DNA from: Dastarcus helophoroides | Lineage: Eukaryota; Arthropoda; Insecta; Coleoptera; Bothrideridae | Assembly (NCBI GenBank): GCA_028583605.1 | Contig: CM053337.1 | Coordinates: 25,716,162-25,780,161 of the forward strand | Direction of reading: 5' to 3' | Length of the DNA stretch: 64,000 nucleotides | In this document: one piece after another, positions 1-11,339 of the stretch | How the letters are laid out: each line of letters opens with the position of its first letter | How positions within the stretch are numbered: position 1 is the stretch's first letter | Notes under the pieces: model-generated | What the model saw: only the letters and a program-made list of their open reading frames with translations | What the model was told of the DNA's origin: nothing | Database searches by the model: none | Program-made: the position numbers and the translations under genes

Positions 1-127
1 TTCATTATTTGGAGCTGTCACTGACTCTAAGTAGTTTCGACATCGCTAAATAAGAAGAATAATGCTCCAGCTTTTAATCAGAAGCCATTGCTTAGATGCT
101 TAGATTAAACATTACTTAGGTTAGGTT

Positions 128-295
128 AAAATATCTCCGTGATGATGATAGCTTGGCTATCAAAACGCGTTAGAGCAACTTTTGTTGTGTTTTTTAATCT
201 TTCTTGGTTTCAGGGGACAAGATTTGTATTTCAACTTTTGATGATAACCAAGGACCAGTCCGTTCCACCAAAAAAAGTTATGGTTGAGGCAAGTT
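128..295 (+). repeat. Family A repeat, unfolded (monomer) copy with 3' tail
   Basis: This copy runs from the boundary word ctccgtgatgatgatagc through cttggctatcaaaacgcg, a segment ending caggggacaag, and the family tail ccaaggaccagtccgttcc followed by A-rich sequence. It matches the right half plus tail of the hairpin copy near 15.1 kb. It lacks an inverted left arm, so it is an unfolded form. I see no clear target duplication around it. The TTAGGTTAGGTTA just upstream is only two telomere-like units. Confidence 0.8.
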
Positions 296-296
296 A

Positions 297-640
297 TTTA
301 TTGTTTTAAGACTTTAGGTCCCAAAAGGGTTTTTGAATGCTTTTTTTTCGCGCAAAAATAATTCAATGAATTGCAGAAAATATCTCTCAAGCATTAGTCA
401 CTTTATAACACTTGCAACCCACTTCTTCCTGAAATCACTTAAACTTGATATCGCGAAGAAGTGGATGCAAGCCTGATAAAGTAGCTAATAACCCAGAGAT
501 ATTTTCCGATGATCACTACTTAAGTTTGTTAATTAATGAGAAAATCATGCTAATAAAATTTGAAACTATTTGTTGTTTACTAAAGAATCATCTTTTCATC
601 GTCGTAGAGTCATAAATCTCATAAATCTCAAAAAAGTTGA
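297..640. other. Intergenic AT-rich sequence
   Basis: No gene or mobile element is recognised. It contains two imperfectly inverted words around 'aagtggatgcaag' and 'cttgcaacccacttcttc' (about 410-470), which form a weak stem. Confidence 0.5.
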
Positions 641-2460
641 GAAAAACAGGCACTTAAAAATCCCTATAAATGCAGTCTTTGTCTTTGTCTTCCAATCCCC
701 ATATGGTGTCAGGAATTCTTTCCTCTTACGCCTTACTCGCTCTGTTCTTTCTATTATTTGTCTCCTACGTTGTTTCTGTTTGCTTTTTTTGCCTCTCTAG
801 AGATGCAGACCTTCCTCTGCCTCTCTTTTTTTTCTGCAGACTTTACATATCTGCCCTTTTTGTACCATTCACTGAAAACACCCTCTTCACGCGTATAGAG
901 CGCTTTGTTTTTCTTTCGCCTACTAGTCATTTGACCTATCCCCCGGGGAAACCATACAAAAACCCGGGGTTAGTAGACTGCTTCCTGTCTTCTTGTTTTA
1001 CTCTACTATCTTCAGTAGTTCCTGCATCTTCTCTATGAAGTTGCTAACTTCCTTTGTCGATGCTCCTGAGCTGAAAAATTGCATTATCATGTCACAAAAA
1101 ATAATGCTTACCTATGTCCCTTTTGTCTTCTCTTTTTTCCTTCTTGTTTTCTCTCTCTTCTCGTTTCTTTGCCTTTCCGTTTTCTCTTTGTCTTCTTTTC
1201 GTTGTCTTCTTGCTTTGCTATCTTTGCCCTAGCTTTACTTGCGTAAGAGACTCCCTCGATTCTCTTCGTAGTATTTATTTTGCTGTTTTTGATTTTCGTT
1301 ATTGCGGGACAACCGCGATAGCTCGCAGGGTGAGCTCCTTTGCAGTTGGCGCATTTTGCCGGCTGTGTCTTCAGAAGTTGTCTTCGTGTCCTCGTCGCAT
1401 GCTTTTGCCCGCATTTGACGCCGATTGGGTCCGCGTGGCAATTTTTCTGCGTGTGTCTGTAGCTCTGGCAGTTGAAACACTGCCCGACGTCTTTTCTTCT
1501 CCTGAGGGCCTCTGCTCCTATATCTAGGACGCAGCAGGTTTTTATTTCGTAAATCTTCTTCTCGTCTCGGCTTAGCTCAACAAAGACCAGCGGCATTATT
1601 GTCCACTTCTTGCTTCTCTTGTACATCCGAACAACTTTAGTTGGATGAAATCCTTTTTCCTTTAAATCAGCTTCAACTTTTTTTTCCTTTCGGAAAGTGG
1701 AAATTCCTCTCAGTACTATCTTGAGTTTTCTTTCCTCTGAAAGGGGGCACGTGTGGTACTAAATTTTTTTCCCTGACTTCCTTAACAAGAGCTTGATGAA
1801 CTTTGGGGCGAGTTTGACAGATTTTTATTCCATCCTTGCTCGCTTGTGCCTTGATGTATTCAATTTTCTTCGTCTTCATGGTTACCGTCCAATTTTTGTG
1901 CTCCCACAGAATAACTGGAGGTACCTGTCCTTTTCTTTCACTAGTTTTGTTGTTTCTTTTTCTTGACTTTGCTTGAATAGCCGTTATTTTAAATTATTCA
2001 ATCTTCTTGAGCTTCACACGCTTTTCCTTTTCTTCTGTTTTCATTTCCATTGCTATACTCTCTGGGTTAGCAACGGGATATTGAGTATTTTCTTCGCTTT
2101 CTCTTTTCTTTTCCATCGCTATACTCTCTGAGTTAACGATGCGATATTCAGTATTTTCTTCGCTTTCTTCTTCATTTTGTGTTAGATTCAATCTTTCTTC
2201 CTTTCTTTAGCAGCCAAGCATTTTACATTTTGTGTTGATCACAAGTCGCCCACTTTGTCTTTTATTGCCGTCTCTATCAATAAAAGTATTTCCTTTAATG
2301 CCTCTATCGACATATTTTTAAAATCGTCGTCGGATTTTGGGCTTGTTGCCCTTTGGCAGGTCTTCAGCTTTTTTCTCTTCATTGACACACAATTACGTTG
2401 GAGAACAAACCTCTCTGTTCTCGCATGGTCACTTCACTACACTTTAATCGCACTGCGATG
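640..2460 (-). pseudogene. Non-LTR retrotransposon ORF1 (gag-like) relic with CCHC zinc knuckles
   Basis: Read on the minus strand, this is the nucleic-acid-binding ORF1 protein of a Jockey/I-type non-LTR retrotransposon, which packages element RNA. The clearest part (1108-1626) has CFNCQSYRHTQKNC, then VKCGQKHATRTR and CANCKGAHPASYRGCP, matching the usual three clustered CCHC knuckles; the second lacks one Cys position (R-R in place of the usual T-C). Upstream, in another frame (1673-1879), is a segment with DGIKICQTRPKVHQALVK, like the conserved domain that precedes the knuckles in these gags. Further upstream (1994-2400) are charged, low-complexity residues. At least two frame changes and several stops show it is dead. 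The matching ORF2 does not follow; downstream the signal fades around 640-1000. Assignment to gag is firm, clade is not. Confidence 0.85.
2045..2176 (-). repeat. 66-bp in-frame tandem duplication inside the ORF1 relic
   Basis: The word ccat(t/c)gctatactctctg recurs at 2047 and 2113, an offset of exactly 66 bp (22 codons). Both copies translate on the minus strand to variants of ESEENT(Q/E)Y..(A/V)N(P/S)ESIAME. The copies have diverged by several substitutions, so the duplication is old. It lies in the charged N-terminal part of the gag-like ORF. Confidence 0.85.
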
Positions 2461-2730
2461 GCACCAATGATCCGGAGACCTTGACGCAAACCAACTAAAA
2501 ACTATAAGTGCAGTATACTGATTTTAGACTATATTAGGCAGCGGCGTGTAGTGTCTCTTATAAGTGAGGAAGCTGATTGGCGAATTGAGAGCAACTGCAC
2601 TTTTTTCAAGTTACTGGATCACACCATTCTGCATAGACTGCATAATGAAACAAATATATAATTCTTTTTTCTTGATACTGTAGAAGTACTGGTCTACTAC
2701 TTTGTTTCAAAGGAGGATAATTATAGTTCT

Positions 2731-2823
2731 AATTCTTCTTCTTTTTCTCTTTTTCTTCTTCTTCTTCTTCTTCCTCTGCTTCTTCTTCTTCTTCTTCTTC
2801 TTCTTCTTCTTTTTCCTCTTTTG
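2731..2823. repeat. (CTT)n microsatellite
   Basis: An interrupted run of CTT/TTC triplets, about 90 bp, with TTTTTC and CCTCTG interruptions. Confidence 0.95.
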
Positions 2824-4640
2824 TTAAGACATAATCTTGTGTTTTCTGTTATAAAGCCTTGTGATGCGCAATGCGGATGTCAAGTTTTCATGCCAGCTGT
2901 TAGGTGGTCTGCCAGAAAGTCTTTTTGATGTAGGTATTTCTCCTTTTGCCCACTTTGCCTATCTGTCGTGCCCCATTCTATCCACATGGTATCTCTAGTA
3001 TCCTCGTTTTGATCCTATAAATCTTATATTCCAATTCATTTTGCAAATATTTGGACTATCGAAATATCGATATTAAAAGTAAAATTTTGGGATTAGAGTC
3101 GAAATATATAGAGAAAACACAAACTTTTGATTTTACAGTCATAATAATAAGCAATAATTAAAAATTGCTATGTGAAATTAAAGTGTTTGGAACGCAAGAG
3201 TACACAAAATTATTTGAAACTTGTTAATATAAATCCAAGATTTTGTCAAAAGAGTTCAAATTTAAAGAAAACAAATTTAGAATTTGATGAAATTCATTGG
3301 ATATAAATTATGTTTTTGTAAAAGGAATATTTTTTTCAATTTTATTTTTGTAAACGTAAACCGGAAGGTTGCAGGAAAAAGTCAAATTTTTGAGAAAAAA
3401 GTCCAAAACTTTGGGACTAGGGTGGAAATTCAAGGAACAAGGTAAAGTTCTCTATCAAGATTTCATGACAAATAAGTTAAAATTGCAAGCGTAACTTGTA
3501 ATTCATTTAAAAGTATAATAAAAATTTTTTTCAAATTTTAGATCTTAATTTCGATATCTTGAATTTAGACTCAAATATTCCAAGTTTTTTTGGAGTTTTC
3601 TACTTTAAATCCGCTTCAGTCAAAACTTAGTTTTAGAAATGAGGTTTTCTTAGTAGAACGGACCCGTCCTTGGTTATCTTCAGAAGTTGATGTACAAATC
3701 TTGTCTCCTGAAACCAAAAAGATTAAAAACAGCAACTTTTATTGTATTTTTTAATTTTTCTTGGTCTCAGGAGACAAGGTGTATCAATTTTTGGAAATAA
3801 CCGAAACTTCAACGTTAAAGTCAAAATTTAGAGACAACACACATTTCGATGTTGAATTCGAAATGTTGAAAAAACTCTTTTTGATTAATTTATCTTTTCC
3901 AAAACTCGACTCTTTTCACCTAAAATTTCGACGGTAATAACGTTTATAAAAAAAATTAGGTTTAAAATTTTAATTTTGAAAAAACATATAAAATGGAGAA
4001 ATGTACGAAGTTTATTAAAATCAAATTCCTGATTCAATATAAAATTTTGAAATAAAAATAAAATAATGGCTTTAATCTAGGAATATTTAGGTACCAATTT
4101 GTCACACAAATTTAAAATAACGACAAAAAAATAGCTGTAATTTATATTTTAAAGTCGAAGTTCAAATTTTTTTATTGAGATGTTGATATCTTTTTTTCTA
4201 AAAATTCGAAGTTTAACGTTTTAACTGTTATTTTTTTCGCCAAGATTTAAATTTAAACTTTATATTTTCGATTTTTTGTCAAAATTTCAAGTTTTAACTT
4301 TAAATTTGGGTACAGGTAATATTTGTTTTGGAAATTTAAAGAGTAAGTTTTGAACGAAATTTGGTCACATATGCCATTAGTAATAGGATATTTGTGTTTA
4401 TAAAACTGAAGCTTCTCATTAATATTTTAAATACACTCTCAAATTATCCATATTTGTTACTTTATCTTTAAAACTAAAGAAAGAAAAAAGTTAAAAGAGC
4501 TTGAAATAAACGTAAGTTCTACATTAAAATATTTTTCCCAAAATATTAACTTTTTTTAAAAATTTTGACTTTTAATATTTTGACTTAAAAATGAAATTAT
4601 CTTTTTTGTTTTCTAACTATTGGGATTCTGGATTCTAGGT
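2824..4640. other. Degenerate AT-rich block without gene
   Basis: Apart from the family A copy at 3.65-3.79 kb, this is AT-rich sequence made of varied words such as aaattttga, caaaatttc and tttcgat. No open frame of interest and no recognisable element. Confidence 0.6.
3650..3785 (-). repeat. Family A fold-back copy (tail first on + strand)
   Basis: On the plus strand it starts with the inverted tail (gaacggacccgtccttgg), then gtctcctgaaaccaaaaag and, after a short loop, the inverse cttggtctcaggagac. The stem is about 27 bp with a few mismatches. The loop junction differs from other family A copies: one arm stops at ...gattaaaaac and the other starts at agcaac. No convincing target duplication is visible. 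Confidence 0.8.
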
Positions 4641-4644
4641 TCGT

Positions 4645-4835
4645 TGTGGGTTGCCTAAAGCTTAGGCCAGCAATTAGACCACCCTTTCCGGGCCTATTGT
4701 GCTATCCCCGTGATTGAATTGTCCTTGGTTATTCACTCAGCCACCCAAACTTGTTGACAAACTAAAGAACATCCCTTGGATTCGGCTCTCTCAAACTGGC
4801 CACACTAGATCACAAGTCCCCCAGCGTGTTTCTAG
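4645..4835 (-). pseudogene. LINE ORF2 extreme C-terminus, fragment 1
   Basis: On the minus strand one frame reads SVASLREPNPRDVL then a stop (Gln expected) and FVNKFGWLSE followed by a stop. The same ending is found in the fragment at 5.5 kb (VASLREAHPRDVLQFLNKV GWLNE, stop). This is the last part of an ORF2 polyprotein of an RNase H-bearing non-LTR retrotransposon. It is too short to classify further. Confidence 0.65.
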
Positions 4836-5528
4836 GTATTTGAAGTTAAACATTTCTCTTTCAGAGACAAAAACCAAACTTTTAAGATTAAAGTTCAAAT
4901 TGCAAAAAATAGCAAAAAAGTGAGTTAAATTTTCAAACAGAAGACCGAATTTGAAGTAATATTTTAGGAATAAAAAAACAAAAACAAAGATTTATCCATA
5001 TTTTGGAAAAATAACCAAAATTTTGGAAATACAAAACTTTGAGATTTTGATAAAATTTAAAACCTGATCTCAAACGACGAGTTTAAAGCTTCAACTGCAA
5101 TTTTAAGATTAAAACTTAAAATTTTGAAACCAAAGTCGATTTTTGTGTTTCGAGATGAAAAACAAATTTGAAAAAATAAAAACCATTTGTAAAACCAAAA
5201 GTGTACGCCTTGCTAGTTGGTTTTATGATTTGGACTCGAAATTTCCACTTTTTTTTCGAAATTTTAATTTTAAACTTAAGCTTCAAAAAACTTAAAAACT
5301 CCACTTCAAATTGAACATTTACCTCAAAATTTGGAGTTGTCAATGAAAGTTTTAGGCGAAGTTTAAAAGAAAGTCAAACATTTGACTAGAGATTCTGCCT
5401 TTATCTCAAAATTCGGATTTCAGCCAATATTTTAAATAAAATCTTAAAATTTCTGGAAATTTAGACTTTATCATAAAAAAATCTATTAAAATTTTTAAAT
5501 TTGGACTAAAATCAATAAATCTGCGATC

Positions 5529-5765
5529 GAGGTGTCCTTGGTCATTCATTCAGCCACCCAACCTTGTTGAGAAACTGAAGAACGTCCCTTGGATGCGCCT
5601 CTCTCAAACTGGCCACACTTAGCCAGAAGTACCCTCTGTGGATCCTCTGATTGATGCTAGTGCCGGGCAATGACACATCACGTGCTCGACACTCTCATCT
5701 TCCTCTAAATACTCTCTACAAAACGGGTCGTTTATAATTCCCATTCTTCTACCTTGACATTTTGA
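5529..5765 (-). pseudogene. LINE ORF2 C-terminal fragment 2 with Cys/His knuckle
   Basis: On the minus strand the fragment begins NDPFCREYLEEDESVEHV and MCHCPALASIR. This is the C-x-(E/D)-ES-x-EH-x-L-x-C-x-CP-AL pattern that closes ORF2 in RNase H-containing LINEs of the R1/I/LOA type. A frameshift follows, after which the reading continues VASLREAHPRDVLQFLNKV and GWLNE, then a stop. It is about 80% similar to the fragment at 4.7 kb, so both come from one family. Confidence 0.75.
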
Positions 5766-6840
5766 TCAACTGCTAAACGTCAAGTAAACTCGGAATTTCT
5801 ATCTTTTTTTCCTTATTTTCGAAATGTGGGGCTTATAGTTCAAGGTTTAGTTTAATTTTAAAAAAAGTCAATTTTTTTAAGAAATGGTTGGAATAAAAAA
5901 AAACAAATTTTAATTCGAAATTGTATTAAATAAAAACCTTTGAAACAAGAACTCAAAAATTTAAAACCAAAATTGAAATTTTGACATTAAATTTGAATGG
6001 TTTGGAAAATTTATAGATGTTAAGAAAAAAGTTGAATTTTAAGGAAAAGAAAGCTTTGATAAAATTTTTAGAAAAACTGTCGAAATTCTTATACTACAAT
6101 TTAACAAATCAGGAGAAAAAAGAATATTGTATTTTTATTTTAAGTTAGGAGCAAAGTAATAAACTTTAAATTATACATTTTAAGTTAAAGCTCAAAATTT
6201 CTTAAAAAACTTCTAGATTTATTCTCATCATTTTGAGTTTACTTCCCGAACTTTTAGTTTAATTTATTAAACTTTGTAATTTGTTACTAAAATTAACATT
6301 TGCCTGAAATTTTGCCCAACATTATTTTTTTTTAATTATGACGAACAAAATTTCGATTTTTCAGAATTTGAACCCAAGCTTTTTATAAATTTCTAAAATT
6401 TATTTCGTTTGTTTGTTCAAGTCTTTTGGTTTAAAATAAAATGTTTATTTTTATCCTAAATATTTAAGACTTATTTTTTAAAGCGACCTTCACATTTTTT
6501 GGCGAAATTTTGTTTTAATTTCCAAATTTAATATTTTTATTGCAACCTTTACATTAAAATTAATTGGTAAAGTGTTTTCTGTTTAAAAAATAGTAACAAT
6601 AATAACCTAAGAAGTTTTATAAAATGTAGATGATTTATTAGGTAGTCAGAAATGTCCAAATTTTTGCATAAATGATGTAAAAACTAAAATAAAATTAGTT
6701 AAAGTGAAAGAATTTTCTTTAAGAAAAGATAAGCAAAAAAAGAACGTAAAGTTGAAAGATTTGTAAAAGATTTCAGTCGTTTACTGAAAAAAATTATCCT
6801 GGAGAATAAATGCTCTTTCTTTTTTTATTATAATATTATA
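5766..6840. other. Degenerate AT-rich block without gene
   Basis: Same quasi-periodic AT-rich texture as 2.8-4.6 kb. Nothing recognisable in either strand. Confidence 0.6.
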
Positions 6841-7570
6841 ATGGTGTCTTCAAAATAAACGGAAAATGTCACCATCAATGCTGCTGAGCTTACTAGTAAA
6901 GTAATTGCAGAAATCAGTAAATCAAGCCTCATTTACAACTACAAAAGGCACCAATGTCTTGCATATGCAAACGATCTAGCAAGAATGAAAACATAAAAAA
7001 AAGTAACTTTTATATTAAAAAATAACCTAAAGCACGAAAAGTTCAAAAAAAAATTTCAGAAAGACAAAAACTGAAAGCAGAAACGAGTAAAAAACAATTT
7101 TGAGGAAGTAGAAAAATACACTAGATCACGAAAATTAAACATAGACAAAAAAAATAGAAGCCTGAGTAATGAATAAATTTTTAGGAAGTACCTAGGCAAA
7201 AATATTGAAAAACAATTCCATTAGCAGACGAGAAAATATAAAACCATTCAGGTCAGTGATGATTAATTGTTACACTCCAGAGCCAAACATGCAGGCTTAA
7301 CTAAAATTAAAGATAAATAATTATTCAGACTAGAGATATTGATTAAAATAATGAGAAAAACGTTTAAAATGGCTTAAAAGAAAAAATAAACGATTAAGGA
7401 ACCTACACAAAGAGATACACATAGTGAGAATGATAAGAGGTTGGCAGGTCATATCGAAAGAATGTTGGACCAAAGAACGCAAAAAAATACTACTGATACG
7501 AACAGTTAGAGACACAAAGATGAGAGGGTTACCAAAGACTAGATGGAAAAATAAAATAGCAACAAAATGA
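6840..7570 (+). pseudogene. Decayed LINE reverse transcriptase (palm to C-terminal region)
   Basis: At 6893-6975 one frame reads TSKVIAEISKSSLIYNYK and HQCLAYANDLA, which fits the RT palm around the catalytic YADD box; here the box is YAND, so a catalytic aspartate is lost. At 7437-7565 the same strand reads RLAGHIERMLDQRTQKKIL then KMRGLPKTRWKNKIATK, the well-known ORF2 ending (GHIERM-D-R and RGRP-TRW-D/N-I) of endonuclease-RT LINEs. The stretch between is full of stops and indels. It is a dead 3' part of a LINE in plus orientation. Clade not assigned. Confidence 0.75.
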
Positions 7571-7586
7571 CTTGATTGAGGTGAAG

Positions 7587-7752
7587 ACCAGAATCATAAT
7601 AGAGACTCTTTTTTCTATAGAACTTCCAAGTTATGAAACTTGTTACCGAAAGAAATTTTCCCCAAAAATTACAACCTATCCTTGTTTAAGAAGGCGGTTC
7701 ATCGCTGTCTATCCTTGTTTCCGCATCCTACTCGCAGTACTTTGAAAGCATA
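7587..7752 (+). pseudogene. C-terminal end of a second LINE reverse transcriptase
   Basis: The plus strand encodes NRDSFFYRTSKL, a TGA where Trp is expected, then NLLPKEIFPKNYNLSLFKK and AVHRCLSLFPHP, ending TLKA and a TAA stop at 7750-7752. The pattern SFF-R-LWN-LP-----YN---FK--V--YL is the standard ORF2 terminus of many CR1/Jockey-type LINEs. It abuts the previous relic but has its own different ORF2 ending, so it is probably a separate insertion. Confidence 0.75.
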
Positions 7753-8616
7753 ATGAGGTTACTTTTCTGGTGTGGTGGTTATATGGATTAATCAGCTTTT
7801 CTGTTTTGAATCTTGCTTTTCTTTTTCAAGAGTCTCTGGTATGATTGACTGCGTGTCTGCATCATTCTGTACTGACCACCTCCTTTCTGCCAATTTCACT
7901 TCAGAAGAGTTTAACCTCTGGTATAGTTAACATACAAACTCAATTGTCGTGCTCTGCTCAGTTGTCGTGCTCTGAATTTGCTTCGTCTATGTTTCTAAAG
8001 AATTCTACGACGACGTCATCAAATATTTTTGGCAGCTCCCTAACATGGTCCAATTCCAGAAGAAGAATATCCTTTTCATTGATTAGTACTCCAGAAAGCA
8101 CCCTTCAACGAAAATTGCATACATCCAACACAATGATAATTTGTAGTAATTTTAAGGCTTCGTATTGATTTCGAGTACAGAGTGAGGCGGCAGCGGAGAA
8201 AGTAAAACGAACAAAACGTAAACGCAATAAGCCGTTGAAATATTTTCCTATTACCTCGGAGTGGTTGCAGCTCCATGCTGCTTCCGCTTCGGGCTCATAT
8301 TAACTGCATTCCACCGGCATATCTGGCCTGTACATCAACCACTTGCTTTGACTCACTTTAAAATAATCAAATTTGAGTTACCTCTGCAACTTTGAACGTG
8401 ATATTTCAATCGCATCATCCAGACACGAGTGCCTGAGAACGAAATCGGATATTGAAATTCGCTCAAGATGCTCAGATGAATTGTAAGATCGCACAACAAA
8501 GTGGATTGATGCAAGGCCTGCATTTTTGAGCACCCCAAGCATGCGGAGAAACACGATTCAGTTAATTTTTAATTTTGGACGTTGAAGTAGATTGCTTTTA
8601 TAGCTGTTTATAGTAT
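7753..8616. other. Non-periodic sequence; possible decayed coding fragment at 7975-8120 (-)
   Basis: This block has more balanced composition than its surroundings. On the minus strand at 7975-8085 a frame reads VLINEKDILLLELDHVREL then PKIFDDVVVEFFRN and DEANSEHDN, which looks protein-like but ends in two stops around a duplicated EHDN. I do not recognise the protein. The rest (8120-8616) shows no known element. Confidence 0.3.
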
Positions 8617-8973
8617 TGTTGCCCGTTATCGGTTCGAATGATTAACACGTGAATTGTAAAACAATTTATTTCTAAACTGAACTCGAAATATTACAATGGC
8701 AATTCACTAACACTGTTTAATTAACCAACTTATTGATTGACTTCTAACTACTAACTAATTAACTAATTACACTGACTAATTCTGAGGGAAAGCCAACCGC
8801 CTTATATAGGTCCCCTTTCGGGTTCTAGTAGTTTTTAGCAGATAAGACTTATCGTTTGCCAAAATTTCTGGAAAGCTTATCTGTTTGCTTTATTATCGCG
8901 GGCGCTTTCCCTTATCAGATTTTTTTTAGAATATTTCCTTAGATTCTAAATTCTATAATTACATTTCGTTACA
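8617..8973 (-). mobile_element. Solo LTR 1 (Gypsy-like), 357 bp, TSD GTAT
   Basis: On the minus strand the unit starts TGTAACGAAATGTAATT and ends CGATAACGGGCAACA, so it has the TG...CA ends of an LTR. It contains CTATATAAGGCGG as a likely TATA box and further down AAATAAATTG as a likely polyadenylation region. GTAT is found directly at both sides (8613-8616 and 8974-8977), a 4-bp target duplication as made by Ty3/Gypsy-type integrases. No internal region adjoins it, so it is a solo LTR left by recombination. A related copy lies at 32.2 kb. Confidence 0.88.
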
Positions 8974-8977
8974 GTAT

Positions 8978-9485
8978 GTAGGAGTTGTCATAGTTGACCA
9001 ATTTTACAAGAATAATATTTGCGCCACGAGCGGCAGCAAGTGGCATGAATCATTTACGTGTAAAAATAGATATAATAATGTATTGGATTACCTTCTAATG
9101 CTGAATTGGTAATAAATAAAGGTAAGATGGCTTCTCTTAAAGGGTATTTACAATTGTAGAAAAAATATAATTCTTCTGGGATTGAACTTGGTCAAAGAAC
9201 TATTGAAATTATTTGATGTTTTGCCCACCTGTGGGGGACTTCTTCAGGAAGAAGTAAAAAAACCAAATTCTTTACAGAAGAGCACGATAACTCAGTATAT
9301 GAACAGCATCAGAGGCGAAGCTCTTTCAAAATGAAAGTGACACAAAAGAAAATGCAGTCACTAAAGAAAATTTCAGTAACTCGGTGTGTTAACAAGACCA
9401 AACTCCAGAAACTGTGAAATGATAAATCGAGACACAAGACACTCTTCTAAAGTCAAAGGATTTTGCCTTTGGGTTGATTGCTCAA
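8978..9485. other. Intergenic sequence without recognised feature
   Basis: No open frame or repeat recognised. Composition is AT-rich but not of the periodic type. Confidence 0.5.
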
Positions 9486-9489
9486 GTTG

Positions 9490-10250
9490 TTAGCCTTTTA
9501 AACTTCATTGGTATTATTTTTATTATATTATCTGAATTGGTACAACTGTTACAGTCGTTTCTCGCATCCCAGTTTCCATATCCCGCCTGTTCTACCATTG
9601 ATTCTCCTGGAGGTTCCTGTCTCTCATGGCAGATGTTATACCGTCCCGTCATGTCGTTCTATGTCTTTCTCTTTTTCTCCGTTCTGGCGACGTCCATTTC
9701 ATAATTCTCTTTGGCTATTGTCTTTCATCCATTCTTTGGACATGACCCTACCATCTAAAGTTTTAGCATCTATAGTGTCTAATATTGATGTACCTATACC
9801 GATTCGTTCTCTAATTTCCTCATTGATGACATGGTCAAGTAGGGTCTGACTGCGGCTTCGACGCTAAAAGCCCATTTCCATCGCCTTTACCCTTTGTCTT
9901 CTCTATTCAGATGTTTTTCAAACTTCTGCCCGATACCTTTCTAAGCTTTCTATGATGGTTTTAAAGATTGTTATTTTGGTTACCTTTCTTATATACCTTT
10001 GTTCCAGAGGACCGAGTGAAACTTTTTGGTGATTTGTTTACCTTGGGCTATTTTCTTCCTGATCTCCACTTCACTGTTGCGCTCCCTATCGAATGTAAAT
10101 CCTAGATAATTGAAGGAATCTACACTCTTCACTGTTCCATGATCCAGAAATAAGTCAATAGCATTCCCGCCGACAACCATATATGCGTTTTTTTCTATAT
10201 TGATTGTCAAACTCAATTTTTGATATTCTTTCTGTAGCTTTCTGTAGCGT
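9490..10250 (-). pseudogene. LINE reverse transcriptase C-terminal region, decayed
   Basis: The minus strand at 9989-10216 reads LTINIEKNAYMVVGGNA, then DHGTVKSVDSFNYLGFTFD and SEVEIRKKIAQGKQ, the thumb region that follows the YADD box in endonuclease-RT LINEs (N-KT-Y-V---- and F-YLG---). After frame changes the strand continues with GHVQRMDERQ, PKRIMKWTSPERRKRKT and similar remnants around 9650-9760, the usual ORF2 end of the same class. Multiple stops and frame changes show it is dead. The upstream catalytic box is not visible by 10.33 kb. Confidence 0.8.
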
Positions 10251-10935
10251 TAGTAAGGTATTATAAACCAGTAATATACTGTGGTGCTGCAGATTTGTTT
10301 ATTGGCGTCGATAATTAGCTGGTTCTAATGACAGCGTCGTCATAGGTGTATGTGGAAGTAGGCGCTGTTTTTGGCAGTCTACGCCTTGGTCTTTTAAGCT
10401 TTCGCTGCGAAACTCCACACTTAATTCCCTGGTAATCTGTCGCGCACATATTGAGCTTTACGACTTGGTGCAATGTCGGTCAAAAATCGTAGATGACATT
10501 CTAGTTTTGAATGCAGTTAACATTTGTTCACCTGAGAATGGTCCGGATAAACAGGTATTATTGAGGGTTATGGAGCAACACACCGCCAAAGGTAAAAAAC
10601 ATAATTACTACGGAGACGCTCGTTAAATGCGCTGTTGCATTTTCGTTATTTTCAGACTCTAAATGCTTTTCAGTGGCTCGTATATATTGTCCTATTTTCT
10701 TCCTCGATTTGGATGAAGTGAATTTCAACCTCGGGCACCCGATGACTTTCCGATTTGGTGTTTCGTGATACTAGCTAGAGAATATGCTCAGAGGCTACTT
10801 CCGTTGCCAAAAAGTCCCTTCCTCCTTGAAGGAAGTTTTCGTGATGTTTTACAACTTTAAATTTTGTTCGGCTTCGATATTTTTCTAAATTTAGCAAACT
10901 TTCTAGAATTTTGTACCTTTTTGCAATTTCTAACT
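10251..10935. other. Intergenic sequence without recognised feature
   Basis: Balanced composition with no protein or element recognised. It may hold further decayed LINE sequence upstream of the RT relic, but I cannot show this. Confidence 0.4.
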
Positions 10936-10939
10936 AAAA

Positions 10940-11040
10940 CAAATGAAATACAAATCTTGTCCCCTGAAGCCAACAAAAGAATAAAAAAGACAACAAAGGT
11001 TACTCTAACGCGTTTCAATAGCCAACCTATCATTTTCAGA
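10940..11040 (-). repeat. Family A monomer copy, tail missing
   Basis: The plus strand reads tacaaatcttgtcccctg, then acaacaaaggttactctaac and gcgtttcaatagccaacc, ending with tcattttcagagaga. The last word is the inverse of the tctctgaagatga seen at the 5' boundary of other unfolded copies. No inverted arm and no tail. Confidence 0.75.
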
Positions 11041-11339
11041 GAGATACTAACACCTACTTCTAAAATTAACCCTTATATACTAAGAATATTCACTTCGGGC
11101 ATGATCGACAGCGTTCAAACGCGCATGCCCATCTAATCATACACGTCACTGTTACAATTCCTTATTTATCAACCTTAACCATTTTTAACAGACATGAGTG
11201 GCCTAAAAAGCCAGCTTAACTATTCATGATGTTGTCTCCAGCCTTATGGATGTCTAAGCTTACACATGCATTTAAAATGGAATTCTTATTTAGTTCTCTT
11301 TACTTCTCTTATTCAAAAGCATGTCGAGCCATATTTTCA

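Noticed and set aside
112..126. TTAGGTTAGGTTA, similar to the insect telomere repeat
   Set aside because: Only two units in ordinary sequence; no array and no subtelomeric context.
570..1232. Plus-strand open frames rich in Leu, Phe, Ser and Cys that look like membrane proteins
   Set aside because: They are the opposite strand of the charged, Lys/Arg/Glu-rich ORF1 relic and T-rich sequence; no start context or known similarity.
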